From: Pandoraea faecigallinarum
Lineage (GTDB): Bacteria; Pseudomonadota; Gammaproteobacteria; Burkholderiales; Burkholderiaceae
NCBI RefSeq assembly: GCF_001029105.3
Contig: NZ_CP011807.3
Location: forward strand, 1,798,001 to 1,862,000
DNA: 64,000 bases
Direction: 5' to 3'
Shown here: piece after piece, positions 41,510-54,095 of the stretch
Layout of the letters: every line of letters starts with the position of its first letter
Position numbering within the stretch: the first letter of the stretch is position 1
Made by a program: the position numbers and the translations under genes
Notes under the pieces: generated by a model
The model's database searches: none
The model's input: the letters and a program-made list of their open reading frames with translations, nothing else
Told to the model about the DNA's origin: nothing

Positions 41510-41600
41510 TGCCAACGCCGTTCGCGATAACGGCATGAAACAAGTCATGATGCGGCGCACAAATTCGCTGCAAATCGGATTCTTCTATACGGGTGATGAG

Positions 41601-41969
41601 ATGGGGTTGTTGAAAACGTTGTTGATCGTGGTGCAGGTGCTTTCCGCCCTGGGCATCATCGGTCTGGTGTTGTTGCAGCATGGCAAGGGTGCCGACATGG
41701 GCGCGGCATTCGGCAGCGGTTCGTCGGGTAGCCTTTTCGGCGCTTCGGGGTCCGCCAACTTCCTGTCGCGCACCACGGCCGCATTGGCCGCAGTGTTCTT
41801 CGTAACCACGCTGGGCCTGACTTATCTCGGTTCGTACAAGCCGGCGTCAAACATCGGTGTCCTTGGTAATTTGCCGGCGGCGAGCGCGCCCGCAACGGCG
41901 TCCGCACCCGCGGCGGCAAGTGTTCCGGCACCGGCGTCGGTAGCGAATCCGCAAGACGTGCCGAAGTGA
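41601..41969 (+). CDS. secG: preprotein translocase subunit SecG
   Basis: 122 codons. Two TM segments (LLKTLLIVVQVLSALGIIGLVLLQ, and TTAALAAVFFVTTLGLTYL split across the conserved GAFGSGSSGSLFGASGSANFLSR loop) and an Ala/Pro-rich C-terminal tail. SecG helps SecYE export. ATG 41601. The Q-H-G-K-G-A-D-M-G-A loop is typical. Confidence 0.96.
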   Translation: MGLLKTLLIVVQVLSALGIIGLVLLQHGKGADMGAAFGSGSSGSLFGASGSANFLSRTTAALAAVFFVTTLGLTYLGSYKPASNIGVLGNLPAASAPATASAPAAASVPAPASVANPQDVPK

Positions 41970-42033
41970 TGTGGCACACGTCTGTGACAAGTAATGCGTT
42001 GTAAAGAAAGTTGAAAAAATATCGAGTTGTGCA

Positions 42034-42062
42034 TTGAACAAAATGCCGAAGAGCGCTACTAT
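42034..42062 (+). promoter_or_regulatory. probable sigma-70 promoter of tRNA-Leu
   Basis: TTGAAC (42034-42039) and TACTAT (42057-42062) are 17 bases apart, and a TSS near 42070 would leave about 40 bases before the tRNA. Both are partial consensus matches. Confidence 0.5.
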
Positions 42063-42111
42063 AGCGGTCTTGAAGCGATTCGTAAGTGACAGCGGATTGC
42101 AGACTATGAAT

Positions 42112-42196
42112 GCCGACGTGGTGAAATTGGTAGACACGCTATCTTGAGGGGGTAGTGGCGAAAGCTGTGCGAGTTCGAGTCTCGCCGTCGGCACCA
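42112..42196 (+). tRNA. tRNA-Leu, anticodon GAG
   Basis: The cloverleaf is complete: acceptor GCCGACG pairs with CGTCGGC, a D-arm with GGTAGACAC, anticodon stem CTATC/GGTAG around TTGAGGG (anticodon GAG at 42146-42148), a long variable arm (about 42156-42170) and a TTCGAGTC T-loop. CCA is encoded (42194-42196). It lies between secG and nuoA, a usual place in Burkholderiales. Confidence 0.97.
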
Positions 42197-42206
42197 CAGT
42201 TCTACG

Positions 42207-42246
42207 ATGCCAGCCTTGCGTTTATGCTTTGGCTGGCATTTTATTT
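42207..42246 (+). terminator. terminator of tRNA-Leu
   Basis: ATGCCAGCC (42207-42215) pairs with GGCTGGCAT (42231-42239), followed by TTTATTTT. It separates the tRNA from the nuo operon, so nuoA must have its own promoter between 42247 and 42326. Confidence 0.88.
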
Positions 42247-42326
42247 TGTGCTCACCGTTCATCCGCTTTCCGGTCCCCACACCATCGACGAGAGCGGTTC
42301 TTTGAACCAACCGAAAGAGGGTAGAG

Positions 42327-42686
42327 TTGAACCTCGGAACCTATTATCCCGTCCTGCTGTTTCTCTTGGTAGGTGGCGGTCTTGGGGCGGTCCTGATTGG
42401 CGTCGGTAAATTCCTCGGCCCCAATAATCCCGACAGCGAAAAACTCTCTCCGTACGAGTGCGGCTTCGAGGCTTTCGAAGACGCGCGCATGAAGTTTGAT
42501 GTGCGCTACTATCTCGTCGCCATCCTTTTCATCCTGTTCGATCTCGAAACGGCGTTTCTGTTTCCGTGGGGCGTCGCCCTGCGCGATATCGGCTGGGTGG
42601 GCTTTATCTCCATGATGGGTTTCCTGCTTGAACTGCTCGTCGGTTTTGTTTTCCTGTGGAAGCGCGGTGCGCTCGACTGGGAATAG
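42327..42686 (+). CDS. nuoA: NADH-quinone oxidoreductase subunit A
   Basis: 119 codons. Membrane subunit at the Q-site junction of complex I, with three TM segments and the conserved [17 protein letters not shown] loop. Start TTG 42327, with AAAGAGGG about 10 bases upstream; [15 protein letters not shown] is the usual N-terminus. First gene of the nuo operon. Confidence 0.97.
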   Translation: MNLGTYYPVLLFLLVGGGLGAVLIGVGKFLGPNNPDSEKLSPYECGFEAFEDARMKFDVRYYLVAILFILFDLETAFLFPWGVALRDIGWVGFISMMGFLLELLVGFVFLWKRGALDWE

Positions 42687-42734
42687 GGCCGTCAACGTAG
42701 CTGGCAGTATTGCAGAAGGATTCAGGGTAAGCAT

Positions 42735-43214
42735 ATGAGCATCGAAGGGGTTTTGCGCGAAGGGTTCGTCACCACCACGGCTGACAAACTCATCAACTGG
42801 ACGCGCACGGGTTCGCTTTGGCCGATGACGTTCGGCCTCGCCTGCTGTGCCGTCGAAATGATGCACGCCGGCGCGGCGCGTTACGATCTGGACCGGTTTG
42901 GCGTGGTGTTCCGCCCGAGCCCACGTCAGTCGGACGTGATGATCGTGGCCGGTACGCTGTGCAACAAGATGGCACCCGCGCTGCGCAAGGTCTACGACCA
43001 GATGGCCGAACCGCGCTGGGTGATCTCGATGGGGTCGTGCGCCAACGGCGGCGGCTACTATCACTATTCTTACTCGGTGGTGCGCGGTTGCGATCGCATC
43101 GTGCCGGTCGACGTCTACGTGCCGGGCTGTCCGCCGACGGCCGAGGCGCTGGTCTACGGCATCATCCAGTTGCAGTCGAAGATCAAGCGGACTGCGACGA
43201 TCGCGCGCAAATAA
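42735..43214 (+). CDS. nuoB: NADH-quinone oxidoreductase subunit B
   Basis: 159 codons. Holds the terminal N2 [4Fe-4S] cluster: C37, C38, C102 and C132 ([23 protein letters not shown]). It transfers electrons to quinone near NuoD. ATG 42735; 48 bases after nuoA and 12 before nuoC. Confidence 0.98.
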   Translation: MSIEGVLREGFVTTTADKLINWTRTGSLWPMTFGLACCAVEMMHAGAARYDLDRFGVVFRPSPRQSDVMIVAGTLCNKMAPALRKVYDQMAEPRWVISMGSCANGGGYYHYSYSVVRGCDRIVPVDVYVPGCPPTAEALVYGIIQLQSKIKRTATIARK

Positions 43215-43226
43215 CCGCTACCGCCC

Positions 43227-43826
43227 ATGTCCAAACTAGAACAACTCAAGACCACCCTGCAAAACGTGCTTGGCACCCGTGCCGAGCAGTTGGTGGAAGC
43301 CCTCGACGAGCTCACGCTCACCGTCAAGGCAAGCGACTATCTCGAAGTGGCGCGCACGCTGCGCGATCATCCCGATCTGAAGTTCGAGCAGTTGATGGAC
43401 CTTGCCGGTCTCGACTACTCGACATACGGCGATGGCGCCTACGACGGCCCGCGTTACGCCGCTGTCTCGCATCTGCTCTCGCTTACCCACAACTGGCGCC
43501 TGCGTGTGCGCGTGTTCGCACCGGACGACGATTTGCCGGTCGTGGCGTCGCTGATCGACCTGTGGAACTCGGCCAACTGGTTTGAGCGCGAAGCATTCGA
43601 TCTGGTCGGCATCGTGTTCGAAGGTCACCCGGACCTGCGCCGTATTCTCACGGACTACGGTTTCATCGGTCACCCGTTCCGCAAGGATTTCCCGACGTCG
43701 GGCTATGTCGAGATGCGTTACGACCCCGAGCAGAAGCGAGTGATCTACCAGCCGGTGACGATCGAGCCGCGCGAAATTACGCCGCGCATCATCCGCGAAG
43801 CGCATTACGCCGGTCTGAAACATTAA
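43227..43826 (+). CDS. nuoC: NADH-quinone oxidoreductase subunit C
   Basis: 199 codons, a separate 30-kDa subunit and not fused to NuoD as in E. coli. Signature [26 protein letters not shown] and [19 protein letters not shown]. It braces NuoD in the peripheral arm. ATG 43227. Confidence 0.97.
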   Translation: MSKLEQLKTTLQNVLGTRAEQLVEALDELTLTVKASDYLEVARTLRDHPDLKFEQLMDLAGLDYSTYGDGAYDGPRYAAVSHLLSLTHNWRLRVRVFAPDDDLPVVASLIDLWNSANWFEREAFDLVGIVFEGHPDLRRILTDYGFIGHPFRKDFPTSGYVEMRYDPEQKRVIYQPVTIEPREITPRIIREAHYAGLKH

Positions 43827-43835
43827 GGTGGCCTT

Positions 43836-45089
43836 GTGGCAGACATCAAGAATTACACCCTGAACTTCGGTCCGCAGCACCCGGCCGCACACGGCGTGCT
43901 GCGCCTGGTGCTCGAACTGGACGGCGAAGTGATTCAGCGTGCCGATCCGCACATCGGCCTGCTGCACCGTGCAACCGAAAAACTCGCCGAGTCGAAGACG
44001 TTCCTCCAGTCCGTGCCCTACATGGATCGTCTCGATTATGTGTCGATGATGTGCAATGAGCACGCATACGTCATGGCGATCGAAAAGCTGCTCGGCGTTG
44101 ACGTGCCGATTCGCGCACAATACATCCGTGTGATGTTCGACGAGATCACGCGCGTGCTGAACCACCTGATGTGGATTGGCTCGCACGCCCTCGACGTGGG
44201 CGCGATGGCGGTGTTCCTGTACGCTTTCCGCGAGCGTGAAGACCTGTTTGACGTGTACGAAGCCGTCTCGGGCGCGCGCATGCATGCGGCGTACTACCGC
44301 CCGGGCGGTGTGTATCGCGATCTGCCGGACACGATGCCGCAATATCGTGCGTCCAAGTTCCACAACGAGCGCGCAATCAAGAAGATGAACGAAGCCCGCG
44401 AAGGCTCGCTGCTCGACTTCATCGAAGATTTCGCGATTCGCTTCCCGAAGTGCGTCGACGAGTACGAAACGCTGCTCACCGACAACCGTATCTGGAAGCA
44501 GCGTCTGGTCGGTATCGGTGTTGTGTCGCCCGAGCGCGCGATGCAACTCGGTTTCTCCGGCGCGATGCTGCGCGGCTCGGGCATTGCCTGGGACTTGCGC
44601 AAGAAGCAGCCGTACGAAGTGTACGACCGCCTCGATTTCGAAATTCCGGTGGGCAAGGAAGGCGATTGCTACGACCGCTATCTGGTGCGCGTGGAAGAAA
44701 TGCGCCAGTCCGCCAGCCTGATCCGCCAATGTGTGAAGTGGCTGCGTGCGAACCCCGGTCCGGTGATTACCGACAACCATAAGGTGGCGCCGCCGTCGCG
44801 CGTCGAAATGAAGTCGAACATGGAAGAGCTGATTCACCACTTCAAGCTCTTCACGGAAGGCTTCCACGTGCCCGCCGGCGAGACGTATGCCGCTGTCGAG
44901 CATCCCAAAGGCGAGTTCGGCATCTATCTGGTGTCGGACGGTGCCAACAAGCCGTACCGCCTCAAGATTCGAGCGCCGGGCTTCGCCCACCTTTCCGCGC
45001 TCGACGAGATGGCAAAGGGTCACATGATTGCCGACGCCGTCGCGATCATCGGTACCCAGGACATCGTGTTCGGCGAGATCGATCGCTAA
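43836..45089 (+). CDS. nuoD: NADH-quinone oxidoreductase subunit D
   Basis: 417 codons from GTG 43836 ([20 protein letters not shown]). 49-kDa quinone-binding subunit related to NiFe hydrogenase large subunits; [13 protein letters not shown] and [14 protein letters not shown] are conserved, and no metal-binding Cys remain, as expected. 9 bases after nuoC. Followed by a hairpin and the longest spacer of the operon. Confidence 0.98.
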   Translation: MADIKNYTLNFGPQHPAAHGVLRLVLELDGEVIQRADPHIGLLHRATEKLAESKTFLQSVPYMDRLDYVSMMCNEHAYVMAIEKLLGVDVPIRAQYIRVMFDEITRVLNHLMWIGSHALDVGAMAVFLYAFREREDLFDVYEAVSGARMHAAYYRPGGVYRDLPDTMPQYRASKFHNERAIKKMNEAREGSLLDFIEDFAIRFPKCVDEYETLLTDNRIWKQRLVGIGVVSPERAMQLGFSGAMLRGSGIAWDLRKKQPYEVYDRLDFEIPVGKEGDCYDRYLVRVEEMRQSASLIRQCVKWLRANPGPVITDNHKVAPPSRVEMKSNMEELIHHFKLFTEGFHVPAGETYAAVEHPKGEFGIYLVSDGANKPYRLKIRAPGFAHLSALDEMAKGHMIADAVAIIGTQDIVFGEIDR

Positions 45090-45096
45090 ATGCGCA

Positions 45097-45124
45097 GCGG
45101 GCGCCTCAGGCGCCCGCAGGTTTT
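45097..45124 (+). terminator. hairpin between nuoD and nuoE (possible attenuator)
   Basis: GCGGGCGCCT-c-AGGCGCCCGC is a 10-bp perfect stem (45097-45117) followed by AGGTTTT. It resembles a weak terminator inside the operon; nuoE lies 143 bases downstream. It could set the ratio of nuoA-D to nuoE-N messages. Confidence 0.5.
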
Positions 45125-45259
45125 ATTCGGCAGGGTTTCGCAGGTCGATACCATTGCCGTTCCAGTAGCCGTGCCAGTCGTGCGTGGGCAGTCGATAACC
45201 TCGGCGCGCCCGCGCTGGCACGAGCGGGGATAACGTTTTAGAAAACAGTCGGATCGGAA

Positions 45260-45760
45260 ATGCTTTCTCCCGAAGCCCTGAAGAAAATCGACCGTGCCGT
45301 TGCCAAATACCCTGCCGAGCAGAAGCAGTCGGCGGTGATGCACGCCCTTGCCGTAGCGCAGGTCGAAAAAGGCTGGTTGTCGCCCGAAGTGATGCAATTC
45401 GTGGCGGACTACCTCGAAATGCCCGCCGTTGCGGTGCAAGAGGTCGCAACCTTCTACACCATGTTCAACACGAGCCCGGTGGGCAAGTTCAAGTTGACCG
45501 TGTGCACGAACCTGCCTTGCCAGCTCACGCGTGGCGAAGAAATGGCCAAGTACCTGAAGGAGAAATTGGGCGTCGAGTATGGCGATATCACGCCCGACGG
45601 CCTCTTCACGGTCAAGGAAGGCGAGTGCATGGGTGCTTGTGGCGACGCTCCCGTCATGCTGGTGAACAACCACCGCATGTGCGGCTTCATGAACGAAGCA
45701 AAGGTCGACGCGCTCATCGAAGAGCTGACGGCCAAGGGCGCCGCAGGAGAGAAAGCATGA
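45260..45760 (+). CDS. nuoE: NADH-quinone oxidoreductase subunit E
   Basis: 166 codons. 24-kDa subunit with a [2Fe-2S] cluster (N1a): Cys pairs in VCTNLPCQL and [10 protein letters not shown]. It works beside NuoF. ATG 45260; the stop overlaps the nuoF ATG by 4 bases (ATGA). Confidence 0.97.
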   Translation: MLSPEALKKIDRAVAKYPAEQKQSAVMHALAVAQVEKGWLSPEVMQFVADYLEMPAVAVQEVATFYTMFNTSPVGKFKLTVCTNLPCQLTRGEEMAKYLKEKLGVEYGDITPDGLFTVKEGECMGACGDAPVMLVNNHRMCGFMNEAKVDALIEELTAKGAAGEKA

Positions 45761-47049
45761 CGTCGCTGCACAACCGTCACATCAAGCCGTTGATTCTTGC
45801 CGACCTGAACGGCGAAAACTGGCATCTCGAAGATTACGTCAAGCGCGGTGGTTACCAGCAGCTCGCACGTATTCTGAAAGAGGGCATCACGCCGGAGCAG
45901 GTCATTGCCGACGTCAAGGCGTCGGGCCTGCGTGGCCGCGGGGGCGCAGGCTTCCCGACCGGTCTGAAGTGGAGCTTCATGCCGCGCGCGTTCCCGGGTC
46001 AGAAGTACCTTGTTTGCAACTCGGACGAAGGCGAGCCCGGTACGTTCAAGGACCGCGACATCCTGCGATACAACCCGCACGCGCTGATCGAAGGTATGGC
46101 CATTGGCGGTTACGCCATGGGCATTACCGTCGGCTACAACTACATCCACGGTGAAATCTACGAAGTGTACGAACGCTTCGAAGAAGCCCTGGAAGAAGCG
46201 CGCGCTGCCGGTTACCTGGGCGACAACATTCTGGGCACGGACTTCTCGTTCCAGTTGCACGCTCACCATGGTTACGGTGCGTACATCTGCGGCGAAGAAA
46301 CCGCATTGCTCGAATCGCTCGAAGGCAAGAAGGGTCAGCCGCGTTTCAAGCCGCCGTTCCCGGCGAGCTTCGGTCTGTACGGCAAACCGACGACCATCAA
46401 CAACACCGAAACGTTCGCCGCGGTTCCGTTCCTGCTGGCTACCGGCCCGCAACAGTATCTGGAACTGGGCAAGCCGAATAACGGCGGCACCAAGATCTTC
46501 TCGGTATCGGGCGACGTCGAACTGCCGGGCAACTACGAAGTGCCGCTGGGCACGTCGTTCCCCGAACTGCTCGAACTGGCCGGTGGTATGCGCGGCGGCA
46601 AGAAGCTCAAGGCGGTGATTCCTGGCGGTTCCTCGGCACCGGTCGTGCCGGCCGGTCTGATGATGGAAACCACGATGGACTACGACAGCATCGCCAAGGC
46701 TGGCTCGATGCTGGGGTCGGGCGCGGTGATCGTCATGGACGAAACGCGCTGCATGGTGAAGTCGCTGCTGCGTCTGTCGTACTTCTACTACGAAGAATCG
46801 TGCGGTCAGTGCACGCCTTGCCGTGAAGGTACGGGCTGGCTTTGGCGCGTGGTCAATCGTATCGAGCATGGTGAAGGCCGCAAGGAAGATCTGGACCTGC
46901 TCAACTCGGTGGCCGAGAACATCATGGGCCGTACCATTTGCGCGCTGGGCGACGCCGCAGCGATGCCGGTGCGCGGCATGCTCAAACACTTCTGGGACGA
47001 GTTCGCCTACCACGTCGAGCACAAGCATTGCTTGGTCGGCGCTCACTAA
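45757..47049 (+). CDS. nuoF: NADH-quinone oxidoreductase subunit F
   Basis: 430 codons. NADH dehydrogenase subunit with [16 protein letters not shown] and [15 protein letters not shown]; the N3 [4Fe-4S] cluster Cys lie in [18 protein letters not shown] 45757 ([14 protein letters not shown]), overlapping nuoE. The open frame runs further upstream inside nuoE but is not coding there. Confidence 0.98.
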   Translation: MTSLHNRHIKPLILADLNGENWHLEDYVKRGGYQQLARILKEGITPEQVIADVKASGLRGRGGAGFPTGLKWSFMPRAFPGQKYLVCNSDEGEPGTFKDRDILRYNPHALIEGMAIGGYAMGITVGYNYIHGEIYEVYERFEEALEEARAAGYLGDNILGTDFSFQLHAHHGYGAYICGEETALLESLEGKKGQPRFKPPFPASFGLYGKPTTINNTETFAAVPFLLATGPQQYLELGKPNNGGTKIFSVSGDVELPGNYEVPLGTSFPELLELAGGMRGGKKLKAVIPGGSSAPVVPAGLMMETTMDYDSIAKAGSMLGSGAVIVMDETRCMVKSLLRLSYFYYEESCGQCTPCREGTGWLWRVVNRIEHGEGRKEDLDLLNSVAENIMGRTICALGDAAAMPVRGMLKHFWDEFAYHVEHKHCLVGAH

Positions 47050-47078
47050 TCCCTTTTGACGCTTGGCATTGAACCGCT

Positions 47079-49391
47079 ATGGTTGAAATCGAAATTGACG
47101 GCCAAAAGGTCGAGGTGCCCGAAGGCAGCATGGTGATCCAGGCTGCTAAGAAGAACGGCACCTACATTCCCCACTTCTGTTACCACAAGAAGCTGTCCAT
47201 CGCTGCGAACTGCCGCATGTGTCTGGTCGAGGTCGAGAAGGCCCCGAAGGCAGTGCCGGCATGTGCAACACCGGTGGCCAACGGCATGATCGTGCGCACG
47301 AACTCCGAGAAGGCTGTGAAGGCACAGCAATCGGTCATGGAGTTCCTGCTGATCAATCACCCGCTCGACTGCCCGATCTGCGATCAGGGCGGTGAGTGCC
47401 AACTGCAGGACCTGGCGGTCGGTTACGGCAAGTCGGCATCGCGCTATCAGGAAGAGAAGCGCGTGGTGTTCCACAAGAACGTGGGCCCGCTCATCTCGAT
47501 GGAAGAGATGTCGCGCTGCATCCACTGCACCCGCTGCGTGCGTTTCGGTCAGGAAGTGGCCGGCGTGATGGAGTTCGGCATGCTGGGGCGTGGCGAGCAC
47601 TCGGAAATCACGTCGTTCGTCGGCAAGACGGTGGACTCGGAACTGTCGGGCAACATGATCGACCTGTGCCCGGTCGGTGCGCTGACGTCGAAGCCGTTCC
47701 GCTACAGCGCCCGCACATGGGAACTGTCGCGCCGCAAGTCGGTGAGCCCTCACGATGGCGTGGGCGCGAACCTCGTGGTGCAAGTGAAGAACAACAAGGT
47801 CATGCGCGTCGTGCCGCTCGAAAACGAAGCGATCAACGAGTGCTGGATCTCGGACAAGGATCGCTTTTCGTACGAAGGTCTGAATAGCGACGAGCGCCTC
47901 ACCAAGCCGATGCTCAAGCAAGGCGGTGAGTGGCACGAAGTCGACTGGCAGACGGCGCTCGAGTATGTCGGCCACGGTCTGACGGACATCATCCGCGACT
48001 TCGGTGCCGATGCCGTTGCCGCGCTGGCGTCGCCGCACGCCACCGTCGAAGAACTGTACCTGCTGCAAAAGTTCGTGCGTGCGCTGGGTAGCGACAACGT
48101 GGATTTCCGTCTGCGTCAGACGGACGTCTCGGGTGGCACCCAGGGCGCCCCATGGCTCGGTCTGCCGATCGCCGAACTCGACACGCTGCAAAGCACGCTC
48201 GTGGTCGGCTCGTTCCTGCGCAAGGATCATCCGCTGTTCGCCTCGCGTCTGCGCTCGGCAGTGAAGGCGGGCGGTCAACTGAACCTGCTGCATGGTTCGG
48301 ACGACGATCTGCTCGTAAAGCTCGCCAACAAGATCATCGCGGCGCCGAGCGCCTGGGTGAGCGAGCTGGCGGGTATCGCGGTCGCCGCCGCAGCTGCGAA
48401 GGGCGTCGCCGCTCCGGCAGAGCTGGCCGGCGTGAATGCAAGCGACGTCGCCAAGGCCATCGCCGCATCGCTGATCAACGGTGAGCGTCGTGCGATTTTG
48501 CTGGGCAACGCGGTCGTGCAGCATCCGCAATTCGCTCAATTGCACGCGATTGCGCAAGTGATCGCCGACATCACCGGTGCCAAGCTGGGTTTCCTCACCG
48601 AAGGCGCGAACACCGTGGGTGGCCATGCAGTGAAGGCGACGAACGCCAAGGGCGCTGCCGCACTGTTCGCGCAGCCCCGTCAGGCTTATTTGCTGCTGAA
48701 CGCCGAGCCGGAGTTCGACTCGGCCGATGCGAAGCAAGCCCTCACGGCACTCGGCGCAGCGAAGATGGTCGTCTCGCTCTCACCGTTCAAGCACGGTCTC
48801 GAATATGCCGACGTGCTGCTGCCGATCGCACCGTTCACGGAAACGGCGGGGACGTTCATCAACGCCGAGGGGCTGCCGCAACACTTCAACGGTGTGGTGC
48901 GCGCGCTGGGCGAAACGCGTCCGGGCTGGAAGGTGCTGCGCGTGCTGGGCAATCTTCTGAAGCTGCAAGGCTTCGAGCAGGACACCGCAGAGCAGGTGCG
49001 CGACGAAGCGCTGGCCGGCTTCTCGGCAGCGTCGCTCGACAATCGCGCCAAGGCAGCGCTGGCTGCGCCGAAGGCTGCGGGGCAGGGGCTGGAGCGTCTG
49101 GCCGATGTGCCGATCTACGCGGCCGATGCATTGGTGCGCCGCGCGCCGTCGCTGCAACTGACCAACGACGCCAAGGCTGCGCTGCGTGCCACGCTGCCGG
49201 CTGCGCTATTCGACAGTCTGGGTCTCGCCAAGGGCGACGCGGTGCGTGTGCGTCAGGGCGACGCCGTGGTTACGCTGCCGGCCGTTCGTTCGGAAACGCT
49301 GCCTGCCAATGTGGTGCGCGTACCGGCAGCCACGCCGGCGTCCGCTGCGCTTGGCGCGATGTTCGGTGAAATTTCGGTGGAGAAGGCGTAA
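47079..49391 (+). CDS. nuoG: NADH-quinone oxidoreductase subunit G
   Basis: 770 codons. 75-kDa subunit. N1b [2Fe-2S] Cys in NCRMCLVEVEK, N5 His-Cys3 in HPLDCPICDQGGECQLQD, N4 in CIHCTRCVRF. The molybdopterin-like C-terminal domain is present without a cofactor site. ATG 47079; its stop codon is directly followed by the nuoH ATG. Confidence 0.98.
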   Translation: MVEIEIDGQKVEVPEGSMVIQAAKKNGTYIPHFCYHKKLSIAANCRMCLVEVEKAPKAVPACATPVANGMIVRTNSEKAVKAQQSVMEFLLINHPLDCPICDQGGECQLQDLAVGYGKSASRYQEEKRVVFHKNVGPLISMEEMSRCIHCTRCVRFGQEVAGVMEFGMLGRGEHSEITSFVGKTVDSELSGNMIDLCPVGALTSKPFRYSARTWELSRRKSVSPHDGVGANLVVQVKNNKVMRVVPLENEAINECWISDKDRFSYEGLNSDERLTKPMLKQGGEWHEVDWQTALEYVGHGLTDIIRDFGADAVAALASPHATVEELYLLQKFVRALGSDNVDFRLRQTDVSGGTQGAPWLGLPIAELDTLQSTLVVGSFLRKDHPLFASRLRSAVKAGGQLNLLHGSDDDLLVKLANKIIAAPSAWVSELAGIAVAAAAAKGVAAPAELAGVNASDVAKAIAASLINGERRAILLGNAVVQHPQFAQLHAIAQVIADITGAKLGFLTEGANTVGGHAVKATNAKGAAALFAQPRQAYLLLNAEPEFDSADAKQALTALGAAKMVVSLSPFKHGLEYADVLLPIAPFTETAGTFINAEGLPQHFNGVVRALGETRPGWKVLRVLGNLLKLQGFEQDTAEQVRDEALAGFSAASLDNRAKAALAAPKAAGQGLERLADVPIYAADALVRRAPSLQLTNDAKAALRATLPAALFDSLGLAKGDAVRVRQGDAVVTLPAVRSETLPANVVRVPAATPASAALGAMFGEISVEKA

Positions 49392-50456
49392 ATGAGCCTG
49401 AACGAAGTCATCAATCAATACGGCACGCAGTTGCTGGGCGTTGCCTGGCCGACGGTGTGGGCGCTGGTCCGCATTCTCGTCGTCGCCGTGGTTCTGCTGC
49501 TGTGCGTGGCGTATCTGATTCTGTGGGAGCGCAAGCTCATTGGCTGGATGCACGTGCGTCTCGGTCCGAACCGCGTGGGTCCGGCCGGTCTGCTCCAGCC
49601 GATTGCCGACGTGTTGAAGCTTCTGCTCAAGGAAGTGATCACGCCGTCGCAAGTCAGCAAGGGCATTTACGCCATCGCGCCGGTCATGGCCGTGCTGCCG
49701 GCCTTTGCGATCTGGGCGGTGATCCCGTTCCAGCCGGGTGCGGTGCTGGCCGACGTGAATGCCGGTCTGCTCTATGCCATCGCCATTTCGTCGATTGGCG
49801 TCTACGGCGTGATTCTCGCCGGTTGGGCATCGAACTCGAAGTACGCTTTCCTCGGTGCGATGCGCGCATCGGCTCAGATGATTTCGTATGAAATCGCAAT
49901 GGGCTTTGCGCTGGTCACGGTGCTGATGACGGCGGGCTCGCTCAATCTGTCGGACATCGTGCGCTCGCAGGAGCACGGCATGTTCGCCGGCATGGGGCTG
50001 AATCTGCTGTCGTGGAACTGGATTCCGCTGCTGCCGATGTTCATCGTCTACTTCATCTCGGGCATTGCCGAGACGAACCGTCACCCGTTCGACGTGGTGG
50101 AAGGCGAGTCGGAAATCGTGGCCGGTCACATGATCGAGTACTCGGGTATGGGCTTCGCCCTGTTCTTCCTGGCCGAGTACATCAACATGATCATCATCTC
50201 GGCGCTGGCGTCGGTGCTGTTCCTGGGTGGCTGGAGTGCGCCGTTCGGCTTCCTGTCGTTCATCCCGGGCGTGTTCTGGCTGGCGTTCAAGGTGTTCCTG
50301 CTGCTGTCGGTATTCATCTGGGTGCGTGCGACGTTCCCGCGCTACCGCTACGACCAGATCATGCGTCTGGGCTGGAAGGTGTTCCTGCCGTTGACGATCC
50401 TCTGGGTGATCGTGGTTGGGGGCTGGATCATGTCGCCCTGGAACATCTGGGGCTGA
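49392..50456 (+). CDS. nuoH: NADH-quinone oxidoreductase subunit H
   Basis: 354 codons, about eight TM. Forms the quinone chamber; [16 protein letters not shown] and [15 protein letters not shown] are highly conserved. The start touches the nuoG stop with no gap, suggesting coupling. Confidence 0.98.
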   Translation: MSLNEVINQYGTQLLGVAWPTVWALVRILVVAVVLLLCVAYLILWERKLIGWMHVRLGPNRVGPAGLLQPIADVLKLLLKEVITPSQVSKGIYAIAPVMAVLPAFAIWAVIPFQPGAVLADVNAGLLYAIAISSIGVYGVILAGWASNSKYAFLGAMRASAQMISYEIAMGFALVTVLMTAGSLNLSDIVRSQEHGMFAGMGLNLLSWNWIPLLPMFIVYFISGIAETNRHPFDVVEGESEIVAGHMIEYSGMGFALFFLAEYINMIIISALASVLFLGGWSAPFGFLSFIPGVFWLAFKVFLLLSVFIWVRATFPRYRYDQIMRLGWKVFLPLTILWVIVVGGWIMSPWNIWG

Positions 50457-50479
50457 GGCGAACGGAGTAGAGGAATCCC

Positions 50480-50971
50480 ATGGTAAGGGCAATCAAGGAC
50501 TTTTTCGGCAGTTTCCTGTTGTTGGAACTGCTCAAGGGCATGGCGCTCACGGGGCGCTACACGTTCGCACGCAAGGTGACGGTGCAGTTTCCGGAAGAAA
50601 AGACGCCGCTGTCGCCGCGTTTTCGCGGTCTGCACGCGCTGCGCCGCTATCCGAACGGCGAAGAGCGTTGCATCGCCTGCAAGCTGTGCGAAGCGGTGTG
50701 CCCGGCAATGGCCATCACGATCGAATCGGAAGTGCGTGACGACAATACCCGTCGTACCACGCGTTACGACATCGATCTGACCAAGTGTATCTTCTGCGGC
50801 TTCTGCGAAGAGAGCTGCCCGGTGGACTCGATCGTCGAGACGCACATTCTCGAGTATCACGGCGAGAAGCGTGGCGATCTGTACTTCACCAAGGAGATGC
50901 TGCTCGCGGTGGGCGATCGTTACGAAAACGAAATCGCGGCGGCCAAGGCGGCCGATGCGCCGTACCGTTAA
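50480..50971 (+). CDS. nuoI: NADH-quinone oxidoreductase subunit I
   Basis: 163 codons. Ferredoxin-like subunit with N6a and N6b: [12 protein letters not shown] and [15 protein letters not shown] 50480, after a modest ribosome site. Confidence 0.98.
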   Translation: MVRAIKDFFGSFLLLELLKGMALTGRYTFARKVTVQFPEEKTPLSPRFRGLHALRRYPNGEERCIACKLCEAVCPAMAITIESEVRDDNTRRTTRYDIDLTKCIFCGFCEESCPVDSIVETHILEYHGEKRGDLYFTKEMLLAVGDRYENEIAAAKAADAPYR

Positions 50972-51051
50972 TGCAGGGCAGGGCGCGGTGCATGGGTAGC
51001 GCGCCCGGTACGGCAACAGACGTTGGCTAATTCTCGGCACACCCGGTGATT

Positions 51052-51687
51052 ATGGAATTCACAACTTTTCTTTTTTACGTGTTTGCGCTGATCCTCGTGG
51101 TCTCCGGCCTCAAGGTCGTGACCTCGCGCAATCCCGTACAGTCGGCACTGTTCCTGGTGCTGGCGTTCTTCAATGCTGCGGCGATCTGGATGCTGCTCGA
51201 AGCCGAGTTTCTGGCAATCATGCTGGTGCTCGTCTACGTCGGCGCGGTGATGGTGCTGTTCCTGTTCGTGGTGATGATGATCGACATCAATCTCGACGAA
51301 CTGCGTCGCGGCTTCGGCAAGTTCATTCCGCTGGCGAGTACCGTCGGCGCGATCATGATCGTCGAAGCGGCCCTCGTGCTGATGCGTGGCTACGGCGCCA
51401 CGCGTGCGCCGGTCAAGGCAGTATCGGCACCTGACGTGTCGAACACCAAGGCGCTTGGCGTCGCGCTGTACACCGACTACATCTTCGCCTTCGAAGTGGC
51501 AGGTCTGATCCTGCTGGTGGCCGTCGTGGCAGCCGTTGCGCTCACGATGCGTACCCGCAAGGACCACAAACAGACCGACCCGAGCCAGCAGGTGCGCGTG
51601 AAGAAGCGCGACCGCGTGCGTCTGGTGTCGATGCCCGCCGAAGCCCGACAGCAATCCACCGGCACTGACAAGCCGGCGGCGGAATAA
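51052..51687 (+). CDS. nuoJ: NADH-quinone oxidoreductase subunit J
   Basis: 211 codons, about five TM (EFTTFLFYVFALILVVSGLKVV first; Glu-rich second half). ATG 51052; GTG two codons earlier is less likely. Its C-terminal charged tail (DHKQTDPSQQVRVKKRDRV) is hydrophilic. 80 bases after nuoI. Confidence 0.96.
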   Translation: MEFTTFLFYVFALILVVSGLKVVTSRNPVQSALFLVLAFFNAAAIWMLLEAEFLAIMLVLVYVGAVMVLFLFVVMMIDINLDELRRGFGKFIPLASTVGAIMIVEAALVLMRGYGATRAPVKAVSAPDVSNTKALGVALYTDYIFAFEVAGLILLVAVVAAVALTMRTRKDHKQTDPSQQVRVKKRDRVRLVSMPAEARQQSTGTDKPAAE

Positions 51688-51696
51688 GGAGACAGC

Positions 51697-52008
51697 ATGA
51701 TGTCGTTGTCGCTAGCGCATTACCTGGTGCTGGGCGCGATTCTGTTCGCGATCAGCATTACCGGTATCTTCCTCAACCGCAGAAATGTGATTGTGCTGCT
51801 CATGGCCATCGAGCTGATGTTGCTCGCGGTCAATCTGAACTTCGTCGCGTTCTCGCATTACCTGGGCGACATTGCCGGCCAGGTATTCGTGTTCTTCATT
51901 CTTACGGTGGCCGCCGCAGAAGCTGCGATTGGCCTGGCCATTCTGGTCACGCTGTTCCGTAAGCTCGAAACGGTCAACGTCGAAGATCTCGACCGCCTCA
52001 AGGGTTAA
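51697..52008 (+). CDS. nuoK: NADH-quinone oxidoreductase subunit K
   Basis: 103 codons, three TM; ligand-like Glu in [14 protein letters not shown] and in the next helix. Part of the proton path. ATG at 51697 or 51700. Confidence 0.97.
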   Translation: MMSLSLAHYLVLGAILFAISITGIFLNRRNVIVLLMAIELMLLAVNLNFVAFSHYLGDIAGQVFVFFILTVAAAEAAIGLAILVTLFRKLETVNVEDLDRLKG

Positions 52009-52025
52009 CAAAAGCGAACGCTGTT

Positions 52026-54077
<2,052 letters not shown>

Positions 54078-54095
54078 CAGGGGGAGCCAATAACA

